From Gyrodactylus bullatarudis (taxonomy: Eukaryota > Platyhelminthes > Monogenea > Gyrodactylidea > Gyrodactylidae), in assembly GCA_012064415.1 (NCBI GenBank), contig SSNU01000145.1, positions 1 to 64,000 on the forward strand: 64,000 nucleotides of DNA, read 5' to 3'. A program made the position numbers and the translations under genes. Below are positions 43,540-55,200 of the stretch, piece after piece (position 1 is the first letter of the stretch; the number at the start of each line of letters is the position of its first letter). The notes under the pieces are model-generated. The model had not been told where the DNA came from. It searched no databases and saw only the letters and a program-made list of their open reading frames with translations.

Positions 43540-44110
43540 AATCCTTTTCAAGTTTAGTCAATCCCAAAATATAGGAAAGAACAAGTGTGTGTCTAGTCAT
43601 ATCATTGGCATGTCTATCTTACACTCAGTAAGTTTTCTTGTCAACTTCACATCTAGTAAACTTATTGAATCTTCTATTTCTCGTTCTTTTATGAATTTGA
43701 TATTGGGGTGGATCAGATTCATATCCCTGAAGAATTCGGTCGTGGAAGCTTCTTGTTTCAAAACAATGAACGTATTATCTACATATCTGGCACACATACC
43801 AGTGAACGGAGAATCCCATTCGGATAATTTTGGTTAATTTTGTCTGAAATTTAGATGCAACTTTATCAGAGTTATTGTTGCGCGTTCCTTCTCTTTTGGT
43901 TTTCCTTTAGGGGTGTAAAGCTTCGACAACCAGTAATTGATCAGCTCAGTCAGATAATCATTAGCCAGGAATATACTAATCAGGCTTTCCATTTCGTTCT
44001 CCCACGTTGAGTTAGATGGAATTCTTCGGGTTCGTTTGGCATTTTGAATGAAATGCTTCCTATATTGCGCACAACATATACACAGCTTTATATTTGAATG
44101 ATTTTATTTT
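43540..44110 (-). pseudogene. PLE remnant, second family: RT end and linker
   Basis: Downward on the minus strand the first piece reads FIQNAKRTRRIPSNS, WENEMESLISIFLANDYLTE and LSKLYTPKGKPKREGTRNN. After a shift the RT core reads YVDNTFIVLK (the catalytic box YxDD has become YVDN), then FIKEREIEDSISLLDVKLTR. The order is unusual because the linker-like piece lies upstream of the RT core, so the copy is rearranged as well as broken. Confidence 0.6.
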
Positions 44111-44267
44111 TGTTGCTGTGTCTGATAGCTGATTGTGAGCCTTTGTGAAAGAAAAAAGTCTTCAAATTATATTCATTCATTCTTTTCTTAAAGTTTGTAA
44201 ACAATTCATTGAGGCATTTTTCATACAATGTGTAGCGTGAATGAATATTACTAGCTGCATTGCATAA

Positions 44268-45275
44268 ATGAGTTCAGATGAATATTTCTATAGAGGCAAT
44301 CTATTCTTTGGAGCCATATTAATAACCAGTTCAATAACGGGTGTACTTTTGAATATATCAGTTATTGGGATATTCGCCTTGGATTTTTTGCCAGCCAAAT
44401 CATCATGGCACGATTACAAGCGCAACCGACTCCAACAGCTCAAATTGTTGACCATGAGTGAAGAGAAAATTCTAAATCTGCTGTTAATCATGCTGGCCTC
44501 TAGTGATTTGATTGAATGCCTGATACTTTCATTGCCAAAAGGAATCCTGTATGTCGATAGCCTACAATGGCGAAATATTAAGGTCTGCTATTATCTCATT
44601 TATTCGGAAAACTTTTTCAAGCTTACCTCTCTATTTTTGATGACACTAAATGCAATCCACCGATTCTTTCGGGTATTCTACCCGTTTCAAAAATTTCTCT
44701 CTCACCTACTCCTCTTTAAGATAATGATGCTTTTTATGACATTTAATATTGCCTATTCGTGCATTTACTCTTACGGGATAGTGAATGTTTGGAACTTTCA
44801 TAATTCTACCCAATGCAAAACATGGGACAATGTAACCAGTTGGAGCTTTGAGTTGGCAAATACATGTCTCTTCTTTGTGCTGACGATAACATTGGCATCG
44901 TGTCATATTGCCCTGTTGTCGATGATGATTCATTCAGAGAAGAAAGTAAATGGCAACATTGATTTCCGCAGTAAATGGCGGCCAATTTTCTTGACCTGTA
45001 TTTTGTCATTACATAATATAATCTTCTATTTGACATCTTATATCGTTCAGTTTTGGAATGAGAAAAATGTATTATTGAAGAGCTTGCACTTTTTCATGCC
45101 TAGTTTTAATCCAATCCTTTATCATATTCATGAAGATAAATTTCTTTTCAATGCCCTCTGTGTATTTGAAAGGGTCTTTCTATGTACTAAGAAGGAGAAA
45201 GTTCAACCCAATTTGACAAGAAGGCGAAGTTCAAGAATGGAGATGCTTCAGAAAAAGTTAGAAACAGAAATTTGA
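44268..45275 (+). CDS. Orphan rhodopsin-like 7TM receptor, single exon
   Basis: The 335-aa protein has seven hydrophobic segments at about residues 12-36, 66-90, 106-130, 146-170, 193-220, 238-262 and 268-290. TM2 carries the conserved Asp (ASSDLIECL). A Cys at the top of TM3 (VCYYL) and one in the second outer loop (TQCKTW) can form the usual disulphide. TM7 has SFNPILYHI, a close NPxxY relative. The DRY motif at the end of TM3 is replaced by IHRFF, so only the Arg remains. The short basic C-tail has Ser residues. I cannot assign a ligand; it is probably a lineage-specific peptide or chemosensory receptor. It is transcribed convergently with NELF-B, ~150 bp apart. Confidence 0.8.
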   Translation: MSSDEYFYRGNLFFGAILITSSITGVLLNISVIGIFALDFLPAKSSWHDYKRNRLQQLKLLTMSEEKILNLLLIMLASSDLIECLILSLPKGILYVDSLQWRNIKVCYYLIYSENFFKLTSLFLMTLNAIHRFFRVFYPFQKFLSHLLLFKIMMLFMTFNIAYSCIYSYGIVNVWNFHNSTQCKTWDNVTSWSFELANTCLFFVLTITLASCHIALLSMMIHSEKKVNGNIDFRSKWRPIFLTCILSLHNIIFYLTSYIVQFWNEKNVLLKSLHFFMPSFNPILYHIHEDKFLFNALCVFERVFLCTKKEKVQPNLTRRRSSRMEMLQKKLETEI

Positions 45276-45428
45276 ATGTTTTTAAAAAAATATTATTTTG
45301 TCTGTATATTGAACAAATAATAAGTAAATCTATTGTTTGGTATAAAAAAAGGAATTTTATTCAAATAAAAAAATTAGCCGTGAGAATACAACTACTAAAG
45401 AATTATTTTTTGATTAATTTGGAGAAAA

Positions 45429-48400
45429 TTAGTCATTCTTTGGAGAGCTGATCTGAGATGCACTAGATGGGGTGCTTGAGGATAAATATGGCGTAGATAA
45501 GCCTGGATTTGTAAGTGGTGTAGCGGATGGGAATACAAGCGGAATATCATACGATTTCCTATTGAGATTTGTATTCATTTGCATTGTGTTATAAGCAGGT
45601 GATTTTATTGAAAATGGCGGCGGCATTGACTGCTTATTAAGGGGAGTTGTTATTGAAGGAGGACCCATAAGATTCTTTGGAGGATTGATTGAAGATAAAG
45701 AAGTTGCTTGTTCATTGAGGATGGACGGTCCCGGCGTCATGGAAACGAGGTTGATTTTACCAGAATTCTGAAAATAAATTTTTATCAAACATCATGAATT
45801 AAAAACACAGAAGAAGAAGTTTTAGTATCAGTAATAACCAGGGCAACCAAAAATAATACCTAAAAATCGGCTCAATAAGAAATTTAAAAATGATGTGAAA
45901 AATAAAAATAATACTAAATAAGACCTTTAGATAAGCGATCGCTTGTGAGTAGTAAGACGTAAATAAAATCAAAAATATTGCCAATCCGAAATTTTACCAA
46001 TGACACTTCATACAGTACAACTTAAAAGTTTATCTCCTAAAATTCTGAAGGATGTTTCCTAATAACAGCTGAGGCGTTTTACTAACTCTTAGTATATTGA
46101 AATGATTGATGAGTCAATCTTTTGTACTAACACTACTTAATAAAACTTTCCAGGAATTTGATTGGTCATAGACAAGCCTGATCTGGCATAGATTATGGAC
46201 AGATATATATTGCCCGATAAGATGTATCTAGAAAATTTAAGATAGTAATGCGTGTTCAGCAAAAAAATTTAATCCATAGTAGAATAATACCTTAAATATG
46301 ACCTTATCGATCATTTTATAGGCAAAATAAGCCCTTAAAACTTGATTTTTAAAATAATCTTATATAAATGTGATAAAAAAACCGATTAAACTCGCATAGG
46401 CATTTATAGGCATTTTGTTTACCTGGTAATAACTGGAGCCGTAAATTTGATACTTTGGTCAATAAAGTTAATTTTTAGTAGTTCTATTTCTAGCAAGTTA
46501 AATTTAGTTTATACATACGCACGCACTATTAACGAAAGAAATTAAAATTGAGCCTAAAAATTTAAGGCAATAAAAGAGATGAATAACTAATATACAAGCC
46601 TGATAAACATTTAAAAAAATTTTGTGTAATTTTTGTGTAAAAATTGGCAAGTTAGATGTTCTAATAGTAATATGCAGTGAGGATAAATTTCTGGCCAAAA
46701 GAGACCACTCACCCTGGCATTATCCAATTCAGTTTTGAGGTTATCAATCATGGAGACAATTGTTGGATTACATGAGCGATATTGAGTGTTTGAAGAAGAA
46801 AAAAGTATGTTGGATTGAATGTTCTCCACTTCAAGTTCATCATATTCCCCAGAAGGATTAATATACCTAATGAAATTAAAGTGAAGGTGAAATATTTCAT
46901 CCAGGGAGGTGTATATTCTTATAGGCTTACTTTTGTAAGGAAAAAAAATAGCGTTCTTTCTCAGACATCTCTGGAGTGGAATTGATGAGAATTCTGTTCA
47001 GATACACAAGGACAGATATCTGGAAATCATTGAGAATTGGAGACATGGTTGACTTTAGGAGAGAGATGAGTTCATTTCTAGTGACATGGGAATTGCTAGA
47101 TTTTGACAGGGAAGATTCAGAGTTTGTCTCATCGAAATCAAAGGAAAGAGAATTCTCTGATCTCTGAGCATTATTGGAATTTGGTGCAACAACAAGACCC
47201 AAGGCTAAAGACTATTTTCCAATTAAAAAAGAAAATAGAATATCAAAAATTTTGAAATATCAACAATTTTTATGATTTATAATTGATACTGGAATTTGAT
47301 TGGTTGATATGATGACCAGAGTATTTAGACCAATCAGAATCAAATTGCACAATTTTAAATCGTAAGGTCAACTGATTGACTCACTTGTAAACAATCAGAT
47401 CTCCATCTGAATATAAAGGGAACCTCTGTCATGTTATCAGACGTTGTGGAAGAAGTGGAAAGGGATCTTTTGCAGCCTGGAGAGGGCGATACCTCTTCAC
47501 TGGTACTGCTGGTTTTTGTTCTCTGATTACGCTTCGGATGCATTTGTGAATTTTGTATATGCGTTAGAATACCCCTAAGGATGATTCTGAGTAGGATCCA
47601 ATCTCTTCTCTCCAATGCAAACAGTGCATGATATTGTATGAATAAATGGCCAATCGGATGAAGTAGATAGATTGGACATATGCTCATGTTGATATGCTTT
47701 ACAGATTCTTCAATTCTCTTCTTCATAGGACTAGATATATTCGGATTATCGGCTAAATTATTCAAGTTGATTTCATTAGACGGTGGACTGGATGGAGAGT
47801 TAAAGTCAGCAAAGCGTCGAGGAGTCATTGGACTGGCGGCAGATACTTGAGATCTAATGAGAATAAAATCAAGTTGTAGACTTTATGTTCATGTGTATGA
47901 AACTTGAGTTTGAACAAGAAATTGTTTCAATCTTATTGGCTAGTTTTAAACGTACTTGTTCAACACGTTTTTAATTTCATCAGCTAGTTGAGATCGCCAG
48001 ATATTTAGTTGTAAAAGACATATAGCTGGTATAATATATTGAATGACAGCCTTTTCAATTTCCTCTGGTATGCTGACGTAAACTTCTTGTTCTGTAGTCG
48101 TACGAGGAACTTCTACACCTAATTTGTTAATCATTGGTAGAATGGGCATTTTAATGCCTTCTGGTAAATGATATGTCCTCTTTAGGCCTATGCTCAGTAG
48201 ATTGACAAGGAAATGAAGCTCAGAAGAGTCCTAGAAATGTTTCAAACTCATTAATGATAGTTCAAAATTGTTGAACTGAATTCTAACTCACTCGGGGTAT
48301 TGAATCCTGTGAGATGTCGTTCATGGCTATCCTTATGATCGAGGTTATAATGATGTGAAGAACACAGGGATCTTGACAAATGATTTGTAGATCACTGTAA

Positions 48401-50385
48401 AGGATTACAAGAATATTTCAGATTATGTTTAGAAAAAAGAAAGGGTTCAAAAGTGAAATCGACCCAATTAAAATTCTAAGGAATGTACTTTGCAAAAAAA
48501 TTATATTTTCTAATTTTAAAAACGTCTAACAATGAATACCAAAGAAGATAGACTACTCATGAGTAATTATTAGAGATAGTCAACCTGAAAAATTTTTCTG
48601 AAGCTGATACATTTTTGGATACTTCATAATTTCCAAATGAGCAATTTTATTTTAAAAGTTCATTGCACTAATGGGGAAAATCAAAACTTGAGACTTTGAA
48701 ATCTGTTGGTAACATTTGAGTCGTTAAAATCTTGAACTGAAGTTTTGGTTCATTTAGAATGATAATCAGCATAGTTTTCATTTTACTTACACACGTTCCG
48801 AGATCAAATCGTCTTACTTTTTTCAAATTTTGCTGAGAAATACTAACAAGTCGTATTCAGGTCATTGATTCTTGAAAAAATATAATCGTTTGGGTCATTC
48901 CTGTAAAATATCATTTTAGAAAATATTTTGATAGTAAGTCTATTAATCTCCTGGAATACGCAAAGATCTCAGCTCTATAAAATTCGTCAAACTCTAATGC
49001 TATATACTAATTCAAAGAGAGTTGACTTTTTCCAAGAACAGCTTAATCTGTTGTTTGATAATATATAGATCATTGAAACCTACACTTCCAAATCAGAGTT
49101 CTCCATGATTTCTTTGGCTAAATCGCTGATTTCGTCCTTGTTGAAAGAGGAATTTTTCTTTGGCCGCTTAGACTGACCCTCGAGCTCTGTTTTGGCTTCC
49201 TCTATCGATTGCTTCTCAAGGACCTGACGTTTTCTCTTTAAATGACCAGCCATTTCGGAGGAATGCCTCTGGTCTATTTTACGATTCCTTATGCAGGCAT
49301 CGAGACACCAGACAATCCTGTGAATTGTATCCGTCTTTGATACCGACTCAACTTTGGACTAAATGAAAAAATATCTTTATCAGATTTTATCACCTAAATT
49401 GTTGTTGCTTAAAAGCAATGAATTATTCGTGAAAGATAAAACTCACATCGTTGAGTGACATGATCAAATCAAATCTGAGTTGAGACAAGAACATATTCTT
49501 CTCCATTGTGAGGAAGGGAATGAGGAACTCCTCAACCAATGGATACTTTTGTACGAGCGAGTGGATTTTTATTTTCTTCTTCCTGTTAGAACTCTTATCC
49601 TCGCGATAGGTTTCATGATTCTCCATTATTTCATCGAGTTTAATTAGCTCCCTACTTCGTTTGTGATAAGTTTCGGCCCTCTCTCTGATTAGGGCCAACA
49701 GGTTAGCGTATAGCTTCTCATTATCCCCGATAATGTCAATTAGCTCGTTCAAATGGGAATCCTTCCTCCTGCGTTTGGTAAAGCAATTTAAAATTGGATA
49801 AACGTCAAAGCCACCTCTGAACAACTTGAAAGACTCAATTATCTGAGTATTCCATGAATGAATATAGCCGTCAATGATTGGTATCACTTTTTCATTGAAC
49901 TTGTCCATATTTATCTGCCAAATATGACGCAAAACAGGCAGAGGAGTTTCTTTATAGAGTTCTGGGTTATCTAAAATTATTTTCGAGTATTTATCCTTGA
50001 GGGATGTCATTTTCCCAAGAACCTGCATGATAATTGGTCGTACAAAGGGATGGTTGATATAAGATATTCCACTTTTCATTAGTTTTTGCCATAACTTTTG
50101 AGTCTTTTTAGAGTCATTCTCGTCTCTTTTTGATTCTATTCTCGGACGAAGAGATTCCAAAAGTCGTTCATTAATGGCCCATATTACTTGATGACGAGAA
50201 ACATCATGAATGTCCAACAGTTTTAGAGCTTGACTGAAATTTGGAACAAGCTGGTCCCAATACTTTTCTTGGAATGCTTGTATTTTTGCAGGAGTAATTT
50301 CATCTTCTTCGAATAATTCTTGAACTGTCTTTTTTATAACAGGAAAGATAAATGGGGCCTCTTTTTCACTATTTTCATCTGTCAT
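45429..50385 (-). CDS. NELFB: NELF-B (COBRA1), negative elongation factor subunit B, 8 exons
   Basis: NELF-B is part of the four-subunit NELF complex that holds RNA polymerase II at promoter-proximal pause sites. Exons read by eye: 50385-49447, 49358-49084, 48394-48292, 48230-47956, 47853-47385, 47163-46931 (start uncertain; 47204 is an alternative), 46866-46713 and 45767-45429. Phases agree throughout. Family-specific stretches are IWQINMDKFNEKVIPIIDGY in exon 1 and RIVWCLDACIRNRKI in exon 2, which match the IWQ...Y and WCLDACIR segments of animal NELF-B. Exon 3 (DLQIICQDP) also aligns. Exons 5-8 (~400 aa) are Ser/Pro-rich (for example SKSSNSHVTRNELIS, TTPLNKQSMPPPF). I cannot align them with confidence, so the predicted ~928 aa is far above the ~580 of human. 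Introns are 61 to 945 bp. AATAAA on this strand lies near 45360. Confidence 0.8.
45839..46425. mobile_element. Non-autonomous hAT element in NELF-B intron 7
   Basis: The left end CAGGGCAACCAAAAAT matches the TIR of the autonomous hAT at 20.9 kb. The right end reads, in reverse complement, CAGGTAAACAAAAT. A perfect 8-bp duplication GTAATAAC flanks it (45831-45838 and 46426-46433). It is 587 bp and non-coding. The hAT at 20.9 kb used a similar target (ATAATAAC). Confidence 0.8.
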
Positions 50386-50852
50386 TTGAATATCGAATTA
50401 TCTTAAACAAAGCTAAATTATTGTTTGTAAGCTTTTAATGATTCAAATTAAATCAGTAATTTGATTCAAATATTTCTAAAATATTATTTTTTTACATCAA
50501 ATCATTTTCATAAAGAATTCTTCTTTAGAGCAGTTGTAGTAATTATCTGAAAATCTGCATAATCATTCTCTAGTGTTTAATTATTATTTCGTATTCGGCT
50601 TCTTTTTTTCCAGAAATCCTAAAATCTTTAATACACGATATGTTATCAAATAATAATAATCGGCTTCATTCGAGGCTTTAATTTTAAGCTTGCTTTAAAA
50701 CATCCCTTTAATCATATAAAGCTTAAATAAAAAGAAAATCAAGTGTATATTGATAAATCTTATTAAATTATATCATATAATAATTACATGGTAATTTAAA
50801 AATATCACGTTGTCAACGTAAGCGATGACATGGAAACGAGTTATTCCTCCGT

Positions 50853-52053
50853 TCAAGCCCAAACCTAAAGGAAAAAATCAATTATTTTTTATGCTCTGAA
50901 TCAATCGCTCTAGACATACTCTTAGAGTTGAATCCCAACTACCGGTACAAATACTGATTCCATCAGGACTCAATCTCAGGGATGAGACCCTGTTCTCATG
51001 ACCGTATAGCATTGAGATTCTCTGACATTTAAGAACATCCCAAACATTCAGAACATGATCACTGTATCCTCCAAATATAACTCGACCACTTGACGAAAAG
51101 TCAATAGCATTGCAGCCAAAGATTACACTCTCTTTCTGATATACAGCCAGCTCCCTTTCGGCTCTCAAGTCGAATAGTTTTATTGAGGCATCATCTGAAG
51201 CTGTAGCTATGGCATCTCCAGTTGGATGAAACTTTACCGAGTTTATATCCCAGTTGTGTGCTTGGAAGGATTGAACACATGACCCAGATCTTATATCCCA
51301 GACATTGGCAGTTGTATCACAACTCTAAATTGGTAAGAGTTTACTCCAAGTAAAAATAAAAACAAGGGTGGGAAAATTTTCTTACCCCAGATACAAAAAC
51401 TCTTCCAAATTCAGATGGACTCAAATCAATGCTCATAATGTCACCAGAGTGTCCATGGAAAGTCTGAACCATCTGGGCAGATTCTACGTCCCACAACACA
51501 CAGCAACTATCTCCACTTCCTGTTATAAGCTGATGATCTGACATGTTAAAATGACAACAAGACAAATAAGATGCATGAGTTGCGACTAGCTTTTTCTTGG
51601 AGACAGGATCTTCATCTTGTGATAGAGGGTAGACAGTGCATTTGTTATCTAAGCCGCCACAAGCAACATTTGATCCACTCGGACTAAATGCACATGCCAT
51701 AATCCAGGTAGTTGGCATGGAAATGGTATACTCCCGGTTAGAAATGAATGCATCCCAAACCAGTAGTTTTCCATCTTGTGAAGAACTGACTATGTGACGT
51801 TTATCTGCTGACCAAGAAACACAAAGTACCTTGCCTCGATGTCCCTTGAGGATTCGCCTAACTTTAATATTAAGTCCGTTTAATGGTTCCACATTGCTAG
51901 TCATAGAAGCCACTTAAACTTATATATTTATAAATAATTACTATTCAAATCATTTTGATGGTTTCGAGTTTCATCTATCTTCTTTTTTAAGCCATCTAAT
52001 TCTCTAATTAGAGCAGGATCTTCGGTCTCTTGAGACGGAGCAAGAGTTGACAT
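50853..52053 (-). CDS. GNB5: G-protein beta subunit 5, 4 exons
   Basis: Gβ5 pairs with R7-type RGS proteins through their GGL domain and speeds Gα shut-off in neurons. Exons: 52053-51942, 51912-51386, 51324-50920 and 50864-50853. They give 351 aa, against 353 for the short human form. The N-terminal helix ([15 protein letters not shown]) and WD40 repeats align with Gβ5 rather than Gβ1-4: [53 protein letters not shown], SFxGH-like [11 protein letters not shown], and YQKESVIFG. The last exon has 12 coding bases and restores the family ending LRVWA. Intron 1 is only 29 nt; removing it makes the N-terminus align with no gap. Introns 2 and 3 are 61 and 55 nt. It is head-to-head with DNAJA3. Confidence 0.93.
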
Positions 52054-52211
52054 TTTGCCAAACTATAACAGATAAGTTAAATAAATCTTCAATTCGCGAT
52101 TTAATTTTACGCCAATATGAAATGATTGATATTGAAATGATTAAAAGCTTTAATTTTCAACGTGATAATTCATAAATTTGTTGTTTAAAAACTCATTTAA
52201 TTTGGATCATC
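52054..52211. promoter_or_regulatory. Shared divergent promoter, GNB5 / DNAJA3
   Basis: Only 158 bp separate the two start codons, so both promoters and 5' leaders must lie here. I see no clear TATA box. A TTGATATTGAAATGATTAAA stretch and AT-rich sequence fill the gap. Confidence 0.6.
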
Positions 52212-55200
52212 ATGTCTTTCCGAAAGTATCTTTTATCTTTCCCCAAATTAAGTATGTAGAACAAGTTTTTATATTCGGTCTAGATCAGCAAATCCTCGCA
52301 CGCTCCATCCATAAAACCCTGTTGCTATCAAAAGACTATTACAACATTCTAGGTGTAACCAAAAACTCTTCACAGTCAGAAATCAAAAAGGCCTATTATC
52401 AAGTAAGAAACTTGGTCATATTCTAAAATTATTTTGAATAACCTAATTTATTTTCTTGAAATTAATTATCAAATCAGGTAATAATGTCTATTCAATTAAT
52501 TATCTCAATTAAATCCCAAATAATAAAGTATTTTAAATTTAATTTAGCTTGCCAAAAAATATCATCCTGATGTCAACAAGGATAACAAAGAGGCAGCACA
52601 AAAATTTCAGGAAATTAGCGAAGCCTATGAAATCTTGAGTGACCCGGGCAAAAAGAGTCAGTACGACTCGTTTGGTTCAACTGATTCTGGAGGCTTTGGT
52701 CGTGGAACAGGGACAGCTGGTTTCCAAGGTTTCTCGTCAAACGACTTCAACCCTGAAGAACTATTTCGTAGAATATTCCGGGACTCTGACTTTGGCTTCA
52801 ACGACACATGGGGCAGTGATAGGGGTCAGAATGCAGGTTTTTCTGAGTCAGTTTTCGGCTTCAATGCAACCCGGGAAGTTTCCCTTAATCTCAAATTTGA
52901 AGAAGCAGCCAAAGGTGTACAAAAGTTTATTGAAATAAACATGGTATCCTCTTGTCCTCGGTGTAATGGTACTCGCGCTAAGCCTGGCACTTCAGCTACA
53001 ACTTGCCCGACTTGCCGAGGTACTGGCTTTCAAACTGTCAACACAGGACCTGTTATGTTAAGATCTACTTGTAGACAATGCGGAGGTACTGGATCCTACA
53101 TCCGGGAGCCTTGTTTCGAATGTTCTGGGAAAGGTCAGGTCCTAACAAAGAATCGAGTCAAAGTTTCCATCCCAGCTGGAGTTGAAAATGGCCAAATTCT
53201 CAGAGTCAACGTTTCTGCTCCAGGCTCATCTACTCATGAACTTTTTGTCAACATTAAAGTGAGTACTTACCTATTTCATTCAGAAAATTTCCAAGTACAG
53301 CATGCCTGCTTTTTCTCCTAAGCATATTCATAGAATCCAACCACAAATCACTGGAAGGAAATCTAGGAGTTTTGAATTCTTTCCATTTTGTTCAAATGGT
53401 TGAATATTTCTCAAAATCTTCATTTATTTTTGTCATTGATAAATGGGGTATTTGCAAGGAGTGTTAAGAATTAGAATGTTTTTAAATTGAAAAATCAGAT
53501 CTAGCATGTCTTTTTACACAAGTGCATATTAAAGTAATTTCAGCTTTAGTATGTTTCCATTCAGAATTAGTATGTATTACTTAACTTGAAATAAACGAAC
53601 TACCTGATGTTGCTATACTGTCAGACAGAGATAAAAGGTCTTATCAAAGCCGTTGAATTAGAACTTCAAAAATGCCATCATTCATTCTGTATATTTAATA
53701 AATTGGATAAAACATCAAGCGAGGATTCAAGATCAATTTAAATAAGAACTTATGGATTATCGCCAAAGAGAAAAACCACGAACATATGCTCCAAAAAGTT
53801 AACCTCATCAAAGATACAGATTGTCTATGAATAAAATTTAGTGCTACATACTAATTCTGATCAAAAAATACTAAATTTGGAAACAGGACTCAAGGACATA
53901 CTAAATCTAAAATTACTTTTATATGCACATGTGGAAAAAGACATAGCTTTGCAAATACCCCTCTTAAATAAATTTTTCTCGTGTGTTAAACCTACCAATA
54001 AGAATCAAGTATTTATCTGATTTTCTGGGGGTATCAGATCAGAAAGAATTATACTGGCTAAATCATATTGGAATTCTATTCATCATATTCAAAAATGAGC
54101 AAAATTACTGTCCTAGTGATGATATATACAAGGATGGTTCAGGCTCATAAATATTATCCATTGAATAATTCTGATTATTTAGTGCTATTAAATTATGAAC
54201 AGAATAATTTAATTTTTTTTTCTTATATAATTACTTGAGAGTATGGATGATAAAACTCGATTGAAAATTTAGTAACCTGAAAATCGGATCAGATCAGGGA
54301 GGAAAAAATTTTTTACAGCCTGACCTGTTGATCGATGAAACTAGAAAAGTAAAATCCTTGTTTTTAATTCATTTCCACTTTCAAGTATTTTGATTTTTTT
54401 CCTAAATATAAAATTTTTCTTTTCATTAATTTCCATTTCACACTATAAATTTGCTGAAATATTAGATTTTAATGATATTTCTATATTTGTCTATTGCCAA
54501 AGCTAAAAAATAACTAGGCGCTTAAATTTAAGGAAATTTAATATTAAAGACTCTTAGAATCATAGTTTTCTATCTTGATATTGACAAAATACTTTTAATC
54601 AAAGTTATCAATAGAATTCAGATCATAGTTATTAGGTGGATAGCCTTCAAGAATTGTGAGCCCGCCGTTTCTTAAGAAGCCCTACAGTCTAAAGAGATTC
54701 AGCTGCTAAAGAGGAAGATGAGTCTATTTGAGACTCGGTGATTTTTCCTCCAAAGTCTGCTGACATTTATTGATTGAACCCTTCAGCGATTATTTTTATT
54801 TCAGTCTCTTATTTTCTAAAGTCTCTTGATATTTTCAAACTAATTTACAGTTTACAATTACACAACTTTTGATGATCTTTGGATTTCTCAACAGAACTTT
54901 TTGATTTCCGAATCAGAGAAAAATGATATAAATTAAGTTTTGTAATAAAATTTATTAAAACTTTGGTCAATATTAGCATTCTCAGCTATGGTCATCCAAA
55001 CGTTTCGACGGTGATTGTCTTCACACGCCTTCTTCAGTGGTACGACAAGTTTATCAAAAACAAAATACTATGTATATACTACTTTCATGATCTCATACCT
55101 ATCAGTTTTGTCCAATCAGATTAAAGAATAGTGTAATAATACAAGAGGCTGACCTATGATAATAAAGTATTGATAATCAGAAAAGAATATAGAGTTATAA

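Noticed and set aside
45429..50385. First thought of symplekin or another HEAT-repeat factor for this gene
   Set aside because: The IWQ...Y and WCLDACIR segments in exons 1 and 2 fit NELF-B specifically.
55030..55075. CTGAAGAAGGCGTG...GTCGAAACG on the minus strand resembles a hammerhead
   Set aside because: The segment between the cores is long and does not form helix II, and no helix I or III partner was found. It lies in a decayed retroelement end.
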